A stretch of 42,455 nt of DNA from Streptomyces sp. GKU 895 (GTDB taxonomy: Bacteria > Actinomycetota > Actinomycetes > Streptomycetales > Streptomycetaceae): positions 1 to 42,455 of the forward strand of contig MWJO01000077.1 of assembly GCA_002027195.1 (NCBI GenBank), in the 5' to 3' direction. Under the pieces are notes generated by a model. The model ran no database searches and was not told the DNA's origin. It worked only from the letters and a program-made list of their open reading frames with translations. Positions 1 through 8,773 of the stretch are shown in pieces. Numbering within the stretch: the stretch's first letter is position 1; every line of letters starts with the position of its first letter. A program made the position numbers and the translations under genes.

Positions 1-1
1 G

Positions 2-835
2 CCGCAGCCCAGCAGCGCCGAACTCGACTACACCGCGCTCGTCCTCGCCGGCCCCGACGAGCCGGCGGCCCGCCGGGGAAGACTGTTCCCCGCCCCGTCC
101 TACGACCCGGTGGCCGTGGAGCACCGCCGGCGCGCCGAGGCGGTGGCCGCGCTGCCGCTGCCCGCACACGCCGTGCGGCCCCGCACGTCGGCAGGCTCCT
201 TCGACCACCGCTACGACGCCGTCGCCCGCGTCGACGTTCCCTCGGACGGCACCTGGCACACCGTCACCGTCGGCCGGATCCCGGTCGGTCTGCGGACCGA
301 GTACGTCTGTGTGCCGGCGGTGGAGCAGCGGGTGTACGCGGCGCTGGTGCTGTCGAACGCCACCGATCAGGCGCTCCTGGCCGGTCCCGTCGAGGTCAGG
401 GTGGACGACGACTTCGTGGTGAGTGCCGCGCTGCCCACGCTCGCCCCGGGCGGCGCCCGCCGGATGGGCCTCGGGCCGGCCGAGAGCATCCGCGTCACCC
501 GTCGTACGAGCCTCAAGGAGTCGACGGCCGGGCTGCGCAACAACGTCACCGTGCTCGCCCACGGCGTCCATGTGGAACTGGCCAACACTCTCGGCCAGCC
601 CGTCACCGTCGAAGTCCGTGAACAGGTCCCGACCACGACGGAGGCGGACATCCGCATCGAGGAACAGGCCGACTGGACCGTCCCCGAGGACACCGCATCC
701 GCCGACCACCCCGACCCCGGCACCCGCGTCTGGCGCGTCGACCTGCCCGCCGGAGGCACCGCCACCCGGAGCGGCGGCTACGAGATCCGCATCCCGGCCG
801 CGAAGGCCCTGGTCGGCGGCAACCGCAGGAGCTGA
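2..835 (+). CDS. DUF4139 domain protein, C-terminal part (gene starts before the window)
   Basis: The frame is open from base 2 to the TGA at 833-835 and has no convincing start inside the window, so the gene is cut by the left edge. The visible 277 or so residues are the C-terminal beta-rich half of a DUF4139 protein: the sequence SEYVC-like (TEYVCVPAVEQRVY), then ALLAGPVEV, then SLKESTAGLRNNVTV, then EVREQVPTT, all of which recur in the next gene. DUF4139 proteins (MuiA-like, named from the mucoidy inhibitor A annotation) have no firmly established biochemical role. The stop is 6 nt before the next ATG, so the two genes are very probably one operon and arose by tandem duplication. There is no signal peptide or membrane segment in the visible part. 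Confidence 0.8.
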   Translation, partial: PQPSSAELDYTALVLAGPDEPAARRGRLFPAPSYDPVAVEHRRRAEAVAALPLPAHAVRPRTSAGSFDHRYDAVARVDVPSDGTWHTVTVGRIPVGLRTEYVCVPAVEQRVYAALVLSNATDQALLAGPVEVRVDDDFVVSAALPTLAPGGARRMGLGPAESIRVTRRTSLKESTAGLRNNVTVLAHGVHVELANTLGQPVTVEVREQVPTTTEADIRIEEQADWTVPEDTASADHPDPGTRVWRVDLPAGGTATRSGGYEIRIPAAKALVGGNRRS

Positions 836-841
836 CACACC

Positions 842-2399
842 ATGTCCACCGACCTCGACCCGATCCCGCTGCCCGTCACCGCCGTCACCTGCCTGGAGGA
901 CCGGGCCCAGATCGAACGGTCCGTCACCCTCGACCTCCAGGCCGGCGTGCAACGGCTGCGCCTCGGGCCGATCAGCGCTCTCGCGGTCGACCCGACCCTC
1001 CACGCCGAAGTGACCGCCGCCGAAGGCGAGGCGACCGTCCTCGACGCCCGGATCGTCCGTGCCTGGACACCGCGCGGACCGCTGCCCGGCGCCGACGACT
1101 CCGCTCTGCGGCTGCGCGTCCACGCCCTCAAGGAAGAACGCTCAGCGCTCGAACGGCAGCGCGACCGGCTGCGCGCCCGCCTCGACCTGCTCTCCCGTCT
1201 CGCCGCCGACCTGCTGCGGGAGATCGGCGAAGGCGCCGGTCACGGTGAGACCGACACCGCACGGTGGACAGCTGAACTGGACCGGGTGGACGACGAGCGT
1301 GACGCGCACGGTGAGCACGTGCGGACCGTCGAGGCCCGTCTCACGGCCCTCGTCTCCGAGCTGCATCAGGCGGAGCACGCCATCGAGCTGGCGGAACAGC
1401 GGCAGGCCGAACTGGTCGGCCACGTCGAACTCACCGTGACGGCCACCGCCGCGGGACCTGCGCGGATGCGGCTGAGTCACCTCACCGCCTGCGCTCTGTG
1501 GCGCCCCGCCTATCGTGCCGTGCTGGACGGGGACCACCTCACTCTGGAGACCGACGCCGTGGTCTGGCAGCGCACCGGCGAGGACTGGACCGACGTACGC
1601 CTGACGTTGTCCACGGCCCGCTCGGCGCTGGCCACCGAACCGCCGCGCCTCACCCCGGACCGGCTGACGCTCACCGACCGCTCCCCCGCGGAGCGCCGCA
1701 CGGTCGCCGTCGAACTGCGCGAGGAGGAGATCGCCGAGCTGGGGCCCGCCCCCGTGCTCGGCCTGCCAGGCGTGGACGACGGCGGCCGCACCCAGGTCCT
1801 GCGCTCCCCGCCCCGTCTCCGTCCCGCCGACGCGCGCCACCGCGTCCCGCTGTCCGCGGCCGACGCGGTCGCACGCAGCGAATACGTCTGCTCCCCCGAA
1901 CTGTCCCCACTCGTCACGCACGTCGTGCGCTGCGACAACCCCGCGGGGCACGCGCTGCTGGCAGGCCCGGTGGACCTGGTCGGGGCGGGCGGCTTCGGCG
2001 GCCGTGGGACGTTGGCCTTCACCGCCCCCGGCGCGCCCCTGGAACTGGCCTTCGGCAGCCACGACGACTACCGGGTGCTGCGCGAGACGGAGGAGTCCCG
2101 TGACTCGTCCGCGCTCTCCCAGCGCACCACCGTCACCCGCACGGTCCGGGTGCACCTCTCCCGCTTCTCCGCCCCGGGTGAGGCGGGCGAGCAGACGGTG
2201 ACCGTACGGGAACGCATCCCGGTCTCCGAGGTGTCGGCGGTGGAGGTACGGATCCGCAAGGACGCCTGCTCCCCGGCTCCGGACACGGTCGACGCCGAGG
2301 GCATCGCCCGCTGGGACATCACCCTCCCCCCCGAACGGCCGCCGCACGCTCACCCTCGTCTACGACATCTCGGCGAGCGGGAAGGTGACCGGGCTCTGA
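842..2399 (+). CDS. MuiA-like DUF4140/DUF4139 protein, frameshifted near its C terminus
   Basis: About 519 residues. The N-terminal 100 residues (PVTAVTCLEDRAQIERSV and following) are a DUF4140-type domain, then a coiled coil rich in Glu, Arg and Leu (about residues 85-195), then the DUF4139 beta domain with SEYVCSPELSPLVTHVV and LLAGPVDLVGAGGF. AGGAG at 826-830 serves the ATG at 842. The uninterrupted frame runs on to 2527 but with an unnatural tail after ITLPP. A run of seven C at 2326-2332 is one base too long: removing one C restores NGRRTLTLVYDISASGKVTG and a TGA at 2397-2399, the expected family ending. Function unknown; it probably works with the paralogue just upstream. Confidence 0.8.
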
Positions 2400-2409
2400 G
2401 CTGTTGGCC

Positions 2410-2834
2410 CTACCGGTCGGCGGCGTGGGCGGGCGGGGTACAGGGCGTCCCCGCCCTCGTAGGGCACGTCGGCAGCGGGGGGCGGATGGGGCACGCTCGG
2501 ACTCGTGGCGCCAGACCGTCATCGTGAAGAGCAACGCTACGGCCGCGATGACCAGTTGGACGGCTGCCGCATAGGGGTGTGCGAAGCGGAGGAAGGCGAC
2601 GGCGACCGCGAGCACACCCACGGTGAACCCACCGAGCCAGAGCACCGGTACCCAGTCCATCGGGGGTGCACCGACCTGCTCGTCGTCGCCCCAGCCACGA
2701 AGGCTCAACATCAGCACCAGGACAATGGCGACCGGAACCTCGGTGAGCAGCACGATCAAACTGATGCAGCCACCGGCGAACCCGTCGCCCCGCCGTGGTG
2801 AGCCCGGTAACCGCGGACTCGGTTCGAAGGCCAT
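2410..2834 (-). CDS. Small three-helix membrane protein, possibly DUF6234-like
   Basis: Start chosen at the ATG at 2834 (MAFEPSPRLPGSP), preceded by AGGGTG at a good distance; an upstream start at 2882 is possible. Three hydrophobic segments are visible: about residues 20-40 (CISLIVLLTEVPVAIVLVLM), 57-76 (VPVLWLGGFTVGVLAVAVAF) and 83-100 (AAAVQLVIAAVALLFTM). The uninterrupted frame runs to 2319 and would overlap the preceding convergent gene, with a low-complexity Arg/Pro tail. Near 2477-2485 a six-base C run (on this strand) may hide an indel: neighbouring frames give VPYEGGDALYPA or PAHAADR followed by a stop at 2410, which would remove the overlap. The C terminus is therefore uncertain. 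The family guess rests on size and topology only. Confidence 0.5.
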
Positions 2835-2929
2835 GGTCACACCCTGGTAGCTCCCGCGGTGCGGTGCACTGTCGTTCACCAAGTCGCAACCGCGTCGTGT
2901 CTCAGCTCAACGCCTGCTGGCCTCTTCGC

Positions 2930-3601
2930 TCAGCCCCGGCCCGCGCACGTCGACGCGGCACCCTCGTGCCCGTACCAGACGCTGTCCAGCTCGCGGCCGT
3001 CGGGCAGGGTGTGGCGGGCCGGGCCGGGGGCCGGGGCGAAACCGGCGCGTTCCAGGGCGCGGCGGCAGGCGAGATTCTCCGTCGCGGTTCCCGCGCGTAC
3101 CGTCGGCAGACCGGCGTGGTGGTGGGCGAACTCCGCGCCCGCCAGGAACAGTTCAGCGCCGAGGCCCTGGCCTCGGTGGTCGGGGGCGAGATTGCCGCCG
3201 ATCTCACCGCTGTCGTGGTGGAGTTCGAGGTATCCGGCGTAGCGCCCGCTGTCGCGGCGTACGCAGACCATGAACTCGGGCATGTCGGGGCTGGGTTCGA
3301 AGGGCTCGGCCAGTTCGGGATGGGACCGGACGAACCAACGGGGGGTGGCGCCGCCGGGGCCCATGCCCAGCAGGGTCCGTCTGGTGTCGGCGTCCGGTAC
3401 GACCTGATCCATCTGGTTCCCCTGCCAGTGCTGGGCCTCGGGGTCCGCGCCCGCGGCGACGGCCGCCAGCGCGTCGAGCTTGGTCACGGGTGTGTAGAAC
3501 AGCAGGTGCCGGGTGGCCAGGGCATGCCGGTCGGGCGTGCACGTGTCCGGGACGGCAAGGCCCGAGGCGGCCCGGCGGTGTCGCAGGAGCGACCGAATCA
3601 T
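2930..3601 (-). CDS. GNAT family N-acetyltransferase
   Basis: 223 residues from the ATG at 3601 (MIRSLLRHRR), which has GGAAGGG six bases upstream; the longer in-frame start at 3640 would overlap the upstream gene and lacks a better ribosome site. The acetyl-CoA-binding signature of motif A is clear: NLAPDHRGQGLGAELF (R/Q-x-x-G-x-G/A), followed by the ENLACRRALERAGF motif B typical of GNATs that act on small molecules. The first half (ATRHLLFYTPVTKLDALAAV) is a variable region, so the substrate cannot be told. It follows the oxidoreductase gene by 35 nt on the same strand and is probably co-transcribed with it. Confidence 0.8.
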   Translation of the reverse strand: MIRSLLRHRRAASGLAVPDTCTPDRHALATRHLLFYTPVTKLDALAAVAAGADPEAQHWQGNQMDQVVPDADTRRTLLGMGPGGATPRWFVRSHPELAEPFEPSPDMPEFMVCVRRDSGRYAGYLELHHDSGEIGGNLAPDHRGQGLGAELFLAGAEFAHHHAGLPTVRAGTATENLACRRALERAGFAPAPGPARHTLPDGRELDSVWYGHEGAASTCAGRG

Positions 3602-3636
3602 GGCATTCCCTTCCACCGTCCAAGTGAGTTCGGCGT

Positions 3637-4635
3637 TCACGAGGCCACCGTCAGCACGATCTTGCCTTGGATGTGGCCCTGCGCGGCCCGCGTGTGGGCG
3701 CTGACCGCGTCGGACAGTGGGTAGGTGCTGTCCACCGCGACCTTGAGTGTGCCGTCATCGAACAGGCGCCCGATCTCGCCGAGTTGGGGGCCGTTGGAAC
3801 GGACCTGAATGTTCGACACGGTGATGTCCAGACGGGCCGTCTCCTCCGGAGCGTACTGGGCGAAGAACACCGGGAGCATGGTGCCTCCGCGCTTGAGTAC
3901 GGTCAGGAAGCGTGAGCTGTCCGGGCCACCGACGGTGTCGATCACCAGGTCGACGCCGCTGACCACGTCCGCGGCGCGGGTCGTGGTGTAGTCGATGAAC
4001 TCATCGGCGCCGAGCTTGCGCAGGAACTGCTCGTGGCGGCCTGAGGCCACCGCGATGACGTGCGCCCCCTTCCATTTCGCCAACTGCACCGCGAAGTGCC
4101 CCACTCCACCGGCGGCCCCGTTGACCAGCACGGTCGTCCCCGGTGTGATCGGCACCGGCCGGTGCACCTGGCCGGTGAAGGGAGACGGCACGTCGTGGCC
4201 GAGATCGACCAAGTACTGCCAGGCCGTCAGCAGGGCCATCGGCGCACCGGCCGCCTCGACGTGGTCGATACCGGCCGGCTTGTGAGCCAGGTCAGCGGCC
4301 GGAGCGGCCACGTACTCGGCGTACGTCCGGCCGTCGAAACCGGGGAACCGCAGCATGCCGAAGACCTCGTCGCCGACGGAGAACCCCGGCACGTCCGGGG
4401 CGACCGCCTCGACCACGCCCGCCATGTCCGTTCCAGGGATCAGGGGGAACTCCAGCACCGGCCGCATCTCGGCCGGCATGACCTTCATCCCCTCACGCAG
4501 GTACCAGTCCGGGGGATTGACGCCCACCGCGTGCACCCGGACGAGCACCTCGCCCGGGCCGATCCCGGGGACCGGCACCTCTTCGTACCGCAGAACTTCC
4601 GGCCCGCCCGCCTCGTGGAACTGGATCGCCTTCAT
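3637..4635 (-). CDS. NADP-dependent quinone oxidoreductase-like protein (medium-chain dehydrogenase/reductase)
   Basis: 332 residues, full length for a zinc-free MDR enzyme of the quinone oxidoreductase type. N-terminal GroES-like domain (MKAIQFHEAGGPEVL, then VHAVGVNPPDWYLREG and PGTDMAGVVEAV), then a Rossmann domain with the dinucleotide loop VLVNGAAGGVGHFAVQLAK and ASGRHEQFLRKLGADEFIDY, as in NADPH-using enones/quinone reductases. No structural or catalytic zinc cysteines. Likely reduces an electrophilic carbonyl or quinone with NADPH in the cytoplasm. Its start faces the LysR gene across 121 bp containing a perfect inverted repeat, so it is the natural target of that regulator. Confidence 0.88.
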   Translation of the reverse strand: MKAIQFHEAGGPEVLRYEEVPVPGIGPGEVLVRVHAVGVNPPDWYLREGMKVMPAEMRPVLEFPLIPGTDMAGVVEAVAPDVPGFSVGDEVFGMLRFPGFDGRTYAEYVAAPAADLAHKPAGIDHVEAAGAPMALLTAWQYLVDLGHDVPSPFTGQVHRPVPITPGTTVLVNGAAGGVGHFAVQLAKWKGAHVIAVASGRHEQFLRKLGADEFIDYTTTRAADVVSGVDLVIDTVGGPDSSRFLTVLKRGGTMLPVFFAQYAPEETARLDITVSNIQVRSNGPQLGEIGRLFDDGTLKVAVDSTYPLSDAVSAHTRAAQGHIQGKIVLTVAS

Positions 4636-4683
4636 CGCGCCTGTCGCTTTCTCAGGGAAACGTTGCTCCTTCAGTCAAGGCGC

Positions 4684-4702
4684 TGGACGGTCCGGCCGTC
4701 CA
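4684..4702. promoter_or_regulatory. Inverted repeat between oxidoreductase and lysR genes, candidate LysR operator
   Basis: TGGACGG-TCCGG-CCGTCCA: perfect 7-bp arms with a 5-bp centre, in the divergent 121-bp gap. Size and place fit a LysR-type recruitment site, though the T-N11-A core is not textbook. No binding data. Confidence 0.5.
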
Positions 4703-4756
4703 AGACCCCTTCGGCAACCGGTCATTCCGAAACGGCATGACACGTACCCTGCAAGG

Positions 4757-5630
4757 GTGAACGATCTCGGACAGGACCTGGAACTGCGGCTGGTGCGCTA
4801 CTTCACCGTGGTGGCGGCGCACCAGCACTTCGGCCGGGCCGCCGCCGACCTGCACGTGGCCCAGCCGGCGCTGAGCCGACAGATCCAACGGCTCGAGAAA
4901 CACCTCGGCACCCGCCTGCTGGACCGCACCCCCAGGGCACCCGGCTCACGCCGCCGGCCAGACCTTCCTCCCCCGGGCCCACGCCCTGCTGCAGGCCGCC
5001 CGCGAGGCCGAACTCGCCGTACGCGAACAAGCCCGGACCGAACGCATCACCATCGGTTACGTCGAAGACCTGCTGATCACTGCCGCCGTACGGGAACTGC
5101 GTCACCGTCACCCGGACGCCGAGATCGCCACCCGGCATCTGAGCTGCAGCGACGTCGGCGCACTGTCCGACAAGCGCGTCGACGCCCTGATCGCGCGGAC
5201 CCCGTTGCCCCTCGCCGCGGACGCCGTCCTCACCACTCCGCTGTACGAGGAGCCCCGGATGCTCGTGGTCCCCCGCGACCATCCGCTGGCCGGCCGCGCG
5301 TCGGTGACCGCGGACGAACTGGCCGACGAGGAGGCGGCGCCGTGCCCGTTCGAGACCGCCGACTGGCCTTCGTACCGGATCCTCGGCTCCGGCGTACCGC
5401 CGGTCGAGAACTATGAGGACAAGCTCGAACTCGTCGCGGGCGGCGGGGCGATCGCCGTCCTGCCGGTCGGCGATCGGCGCAGCTCACTGCGTCCCGACCT
5501 CGTCACCGTCCCGGTCGAGGGTGCTCCTCCGAGCCAGGTCGTCCTGGTCAGCCGCAAGGGCGACCTGAATCCCATGATCAGGAGTCTCCGGCAGGCCGCC
5601 AAGGCCGTCCTGGCGGCCCCGTCGAAGTGA
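4757..5630 (+). pseudogene. LysR family transcriptional regulator, broken by two single-base losses
   Basis: The N terminus reads from GTG 4757: VNDLGQDLELRLVRYFTVV, then the LysR winged helix (HQHFGRAAADLHVAQPALSRQIQ, then LEKHLGTRLLDRT). The frame is then lost. PQGTRLTP continues in the next frame from about 4930, and AGQTFLPRAHALLQAA in the third from about 4953, which then runs through the whole effector domain (ITIGYVEDLLITAAVREL ... RSLRQAAKAVLAAPSK) to the stop at 5628-5630. Two missing bases, one in the C run at 4929-4933 and one in the GCCGCCGG at 4950-4957, explain it. TACCCT at 4745-4750 lies six bases before the GTG, so the transcript may be leaderless. Likely regulates the divergent oxidoreductase. 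If the losses are sequencing errors, the gene is intact with 291 residues. Confidence 0.8.
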
Positions 5631-5636
5631 CACGCA

Positions 5637-6461
5637 CTACGCCTTGCGGGCCAGCCCGGCGGCAATGAGGTGTTCCCAGACCGTGAGTTCTCGCTTCTGC
5701 CCGATGTCCAGGGCGTCGTTCTCGTCGGGGCGCCACAGGGACGCGGGGACGATCCCCGGGTCGAGGATCTCCAGACCGTCCAGCAGGGAGGCGATCTCCT
5801 CGTCGGTCCGCCACCGGCCACGACCGAAGGTCTGCTGCAGCACCGTCTCGGCCTCGACGGTCTCCGGGTTGTTCCCGGAGCGGAAGTGACTCATGAAGAA
5901 GTAGCTGCCCGACACGACGTGGTCGCGCCAGTAGCGGACGATGCCGGCCGGATCCTCGTCATCGTTGACGTGATGGAGGATGGCACTGAAGATCACAGCG
6001 ACCGGACGGTCGAAGTCGATCATCTCGACGGTGTCGGGGTGGGTACGGATGCCCTCGGGGTTGCGCACATCGACCGCGACGACACGGGTCAGGTCGTTGT
6101 CCTCCAGCAGCGCGCGGCCATGCACGAGCACCTGGGGATCGATGTCCACGTAGACCACCCGGGACTCGGGAGCGTGCCGTTGCGCGACCTGGTGGACGTT
6201 GTCCGCGGTCGGCAGGCCGCTCCCGAGGTCCACGAACTGCCGGATGCCGGTGGTCCTCGCGATCTCTCTGACCGCCCGGGTCAGAGCCGCGCGGTTGGCG
6301 AAGGCGATGGCCACCGATCCGGGCAGGTCACGCTTGAACACGTCCCCGATCTCACGGTCCACGGCGTAGTTGTCCTTGCCGCCGAGCAGATAGTCGTAGA
6401 CCCGGGCGATGCTGGGCTTGGACGGGTCGATGGAGGAGCCGCTGTACGTCATGGCGGTCAT
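5637..6461 (-). CDS. Methyltransf_19-type SAM-dependent methyltransferase (formerly DUF574)
   Basis: About 274 residues; an upstream TTG/ATG at 6476 and a later ATG at 6452 are alternatives, none with a strong ribosome site. Diagnostic N-terminal motif SIARVYDYLLGGKDNYAVD of this actinomycete-specific family, then QFVDLGSGLPTADNVHQVA (motif I variant) and VVYVDIDPQVLVHGRALL. The fold is class I methyltransferase; the natural substrate of the family is unknown. Streptomyces genomes carry dozens of such paralogues, often near regulators. It ends 6 nt from the LysR stop in a convergent arrangement. Confidence 0.85.
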   Translation of the reverse strand: MTAMTYSGSSIDPSKPSIARVYDYLLGGKDNYAVDREIGDVFKRDLPGSVAIAFANRAALTRAVREIARTTGIRQFVDLGSGLPTADNVHQVAQRHAPESRVVYVDIDPQVLVHGRALLEDNDLTRVVAVDVRNPEGIRTHPDTVEMIDFDRPVAVIFSAILHHVNDDEDPAGIVRYWRDHVVSGSYFFMSHFRSGNNPETVEAETVLQQTFGRGRWRTDEEIASLLDGLEILDPGIVPASLWRPDENDALDIGQKRELTVWEHLIAAGLARKA

Positions 6462-6508
6462 TCTGCCCAACAACATCGCCGGTGCGCCCCCGAGTTGAGC
6501 CCTCCAGC

Positions 6509-6523
6509 GGGCCGAAGAGGCCC
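6509..6523 (-). terminator. Short GC hairpin directly after the DUF2461 stop codon
   Basis: GGGCC-GAAGA-GGCCC on the plus strand, starting at the base after the TAA (6524-6526) of the minus-strand gene. A 5-bp stem with a 5-nt loop and no clear U tract; position is the main support for a terminator. Confidence 0.4.
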
Positions 6524-7183
6524 TTACTCGTCCGAGCGGGCTGGCGGGACGCAGTCGGCGACGTGGGTGGTCAGCCAGGTGAGCAGTGGTCTGAGTTCCT
6601 CGTACGTGGCCAGCACCCGGTCGACGACCTCCGGTGTCTGAAGCCGTTCGTCACCGCCGAGGTGTCGCACGGCGAGCAGCGAGCGGTGTCGCAGCAACGC
6701 TCCCCGTGGATGGTCGGCGGGGTACGCCCGGGGCACACGCTTCAGAAGGTCCCCGGTGATCTCGAACCCCCGGCCGCGTAGTTCGGCCACCACATCGTCC
6801 AGTACGGAACCGCTTGTCTCAGCGGCGACCGCCGCCCTGAACCTGCTGATCTGCTCGGAGTCGGCGTACCACCACGCACCCTGCACGCGCAGGCCGTCCA
6901 GACTGAAGCGCAGCCCGATCTCGATGCTCCGGGCGATGCGTGCCACGGCCGACTGGTTCTGCCACCACCACGAGGTCTTCCCGTACCGCCACACAGAGTG
7001 GTCCTCGAACGCGGGCTCTTCCCACGCCAGGTCATGCAGGAGCGAGACCATCGGTTGCCGTACGAGGCGTTCGCGATCCTTGCGGGTCTCTCGCATCACC
7101 TCTTGTGACGGCTCGCCCTGGAGACGCAGCAACACGTCGAACGCCGACTCGTCCCACCCGGTGAACTGCCTGGGCACATCCAT
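6524..7183 (-). CDS. DUF2461 domain protein
   Basis: 219 residues from ATG 7183. Family features: FTGWDESAFDVLLRLQG-like N terminus, then FSLDGLRVQGAWWY, SEQISRFRAAVA, and the C-terminal PRAYPADHPRGALLRHRSL, VRHLGG typical of DUF2461 (TIGR02453). Function unknown. The ATG overlaps the stop of the reconstructed tetR frame as TGATG (7185-7181), so the two genes are translationally coupled and probably share the operator upstream of tetR. Confidence 0.8.
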   Translation of the reverse strand: MDVPRQFTGWDESAFDVLLRLQGEPSQEVMRETRKDRERLVRQPMVSLLHDLAWEEPAFEDHSVWRYGKTSWWWQNQSAVARIARSIEIGLRFSLDGLRVQGAWWYADSEQISRFRAAVAAETSGSVLDDVVAELRGRGFEITGDLLKRVPRAYPADHPRGALLRHRSLLAVRHLGGDERLQTPEVVDRVLATYEELRPLLTWLTTHVADCVPPARSDE

Positions 7184-7825
7184 CAACTCCAGCCCTCCGA
7201 ACCTTCACCGCCAGGCCGCTCGTCCTGCGACGGGGGCGGTCGCAGGGCGCCGGCGATGACGGTGGTCACCATCTTGCGGACGGCGGCCGGCTGCGGCGGC
7301 GGGCCGGACCGGTCGGCGAAGAGCAGATGCCCGGCCCCGACCAGGGTGGGGGGCGAGGGTGTCGATGTCGGCGTCGGGGGCCAGGCGCCCCGACTCCCGC
7401 TCGGCCGCGAGATACGCGGCGATCATGGCGGCGCCCTGCACCGCCAGAGGAAGGCCGGTCAGCCCCGCCTCGCGCAGCCGGGCGCGCAGGCCGTCGCGGA
7501 AGGTGATGAGCGCGACGATGGCGACCGTGACCGGCCCGAACAGGTCCTGCAGCGCGTCGGCGACGTTGTCCACCACGTCCCCGTTCCCGGCGGCCGCGCA
7601 CAGAGTCGTGGTCCGTTCCTCGATGGCGCGGATGCGGTCGAGGACCAACTCCGCCAGGAAAGCGTCGAAGTCGGTGAAGTGCCGGTGCAGAACCCCCTTG
7701 GCGCAGTTCGCCTCCTCCGTGACCGCCCGGCTCGTCAACCCGTCGGGTCCGTCCCGGAGCAGGACGCGCTCGGCGGCTTCGAACAACTGGCCGCGCACGT
7801 TGTGGATGTGCACCCCTGACGGCAT
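7183..7825 (-). CDS. TetR/AcrR family transcriptional regulator, frameshifted in its C-terminal third
   Basis: Start at ATG 7825 (MPSGVHIHNVRGQLF) with AAGGGAG just upstream. The N-terminal HTH is clear: LFEAAERVLLRDGPDGLTSR, then AVTEEANCAKGVLHRHFTD, FDAFLAELVLDRI. The uninterrupted frame becomes Arg-rich after DIDTLAP. A six-C run at about 7349-7354 is one base too long; removing it gives APTLVGAGHLLFADRSGP, RKMVTTVIAGALRPP and a TGA at 7183-7185. This is the usual TetR helix 9 ending, and the stop then overlaps the next ATG. About 213 residues. Likely represses the divergent methyltransferase gene and its own operon through the 40-bp palindrome at 7857-7896. Confidence 0.82.
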
Positions 7826-7851
7826 CGACTCCCTTTCCGCGGTGCCCCGCC

Positions 7852-7886
7852 TTAACAAGTGGGCATGCGCCCACTAGGGTGGGCGC
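7852..7886 (+). promoter_or_regulatory. Leaderless promoter of the methyltransferase gene
   Basis: TTAACA at 7852-7857, a 17-bp spacer, and TAGGGT at 7875-7880, then six bases to the ATG at 7887. This is a near-consensus housekeeping promoter whose predicted start site is the A of the start codon, i.e. a leaderless mRNA. Confidence 0.6.
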
Positions 7887-7896
7887 ATGCCCACTT
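7857..7896. promoter_or_regulatory. 40-bp perfect palindrome, TetR operator
   Basis: AAGTGGGCATGCGCCCAC, a 4-bp TAGG centre, and the exact reverse complement. The 18-bp arms have no mismatch. Each arm is itself nearly palindromic (GTGGGC-ATGC-GCCCAC), so two TetR dimers could bind. It covers the -10 element and the start codon of the methyltransferase gene and lies 32 bp ahead of tetR. Confidence 0.75.
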
Positions 7897-8717
7897 TAGC
7901 GCAGGGACAGCCCGCCGACTCCGTTCCCGAGCCCCACCGCCACCGGCAGACAGCCGAGTCGTTCGGCGTGGACCCCGAACGCTACGACCGTGCCCGACCG
8001 CCCTACCCGCAAGCTCTGGTGGACCGGATCATCGCGGCAAGCCCCGGCCGGCAGGTGCTCGACGTCGGAGCCGGGACCGGCATCGAGGCCCGCCAGTTCC
8101 AGGCGGCCGGCTGCACGGTGCTCGGCGTCGAGCCCGACGCCCGGATGGCCGCCTTCGCGCGACTCAGCCGCATCGAGGTCGAGGTCTCCAGGTTCGAGGA
8201 CTGGCAGCCGGCCGGACGGCAGTTCGACGCGGTCATCGCCGGCACCGCCTGGCACTGGGTGGACCCCGTCGCCGGCGCGGCCAAGGCGGCCCAGGCGCTG
8301 CGTCCCGGTGGCCGCCTCGCCCCTTTCCACCATGTCCCCCAGCTCCCGGCCGAGTTGACCGCCGCCCTCGCCGAAGCGCTCCAACGAGTGGCCCCCGACT
8401 CCCCGTTCAACCCCGGCCTGCTGCAGGGATCAACCCTGGACGCCTACCAGCCACTGTTCGCGAAAATCGCCGACGGCATCCGTCGGACCGGCCGGTTCAG
8501 CGAGCCGGAGCAGTGGCGCTTCGCCTGGGAGCGCACGTACACCCGAGAGGAGTGGCTCGACCAACTCCCCACCTTCGGCGGCCTCACCCAGCTCCCCGCG
8601 GACAAAATGGTCGCGGTCCTGGACCGTGCCGGAACCGCGATCGACAAGCTCGGCGGCCGTGTCACCATGCCCTACACCTCCGTCGTGATCACCTCGACCC
8701 GCTCCCGCACCACCTGA
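7887..8717 (+). CDS. Class I SAM-dependent methyltransferase with a TTA codon
   Basis: 276 residues. Motif I is QVLDVGAGTGIEARQF (about residues 51-66), motif II VLGVEPDARM, motif III-IV FDAVIAGTAWHWVDP, and LRPGGRLAPF follows, all of the Methyltransf_11/25 (UbiE-like) type. The substrate is not clear. Start at ATG 7887 is fixed by the promoter and by the MPTLAQ reading. Codon 4 is TTA (7896-7898), the rare leucine codon read only by the bldA tRNA in Streptomyces, so translation is probably limited to late growth. The operator of the divergent TetR gene overlaps the start. It stands alone on this strand. Confidence 0.85.
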   Translation: MPTLAQGQPADSVPEPHRHRQTAESFGVDPERYDRARPPYPQALVDRIIAASPGRQVLDVGAGTGIEARQFQAAGCTVLGVEPDARMAAFARLSRIEVEVSRFEDWQPAGRQFDAVIAGTAWHWVDPVAGAAKAAQALRPGGRLAPFHHVPQLPAELTAALAEALQRVAPDSPFNPGLLQGSTLDAYQPLFAKIADGIRRTGRFSEPEQWRFAWERTYTREEWLDQLPTFGGLTQLPADKMVAVLDRAGTAIDKLGGRVTMPYTSVVITSTRSRTT

Positions 8718-8773
8718 CGGCCGCAGCCGTCGGGCGCCACCACGCCGGAGTGGGCCGGTGAGACCGCCGCACG

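Noticed and set aside
110..835. GTG at 110 as the gene start
   Set aside because: The frame is open and protein-like to the first complete codon of the window (base 2), so the gene begins further left.
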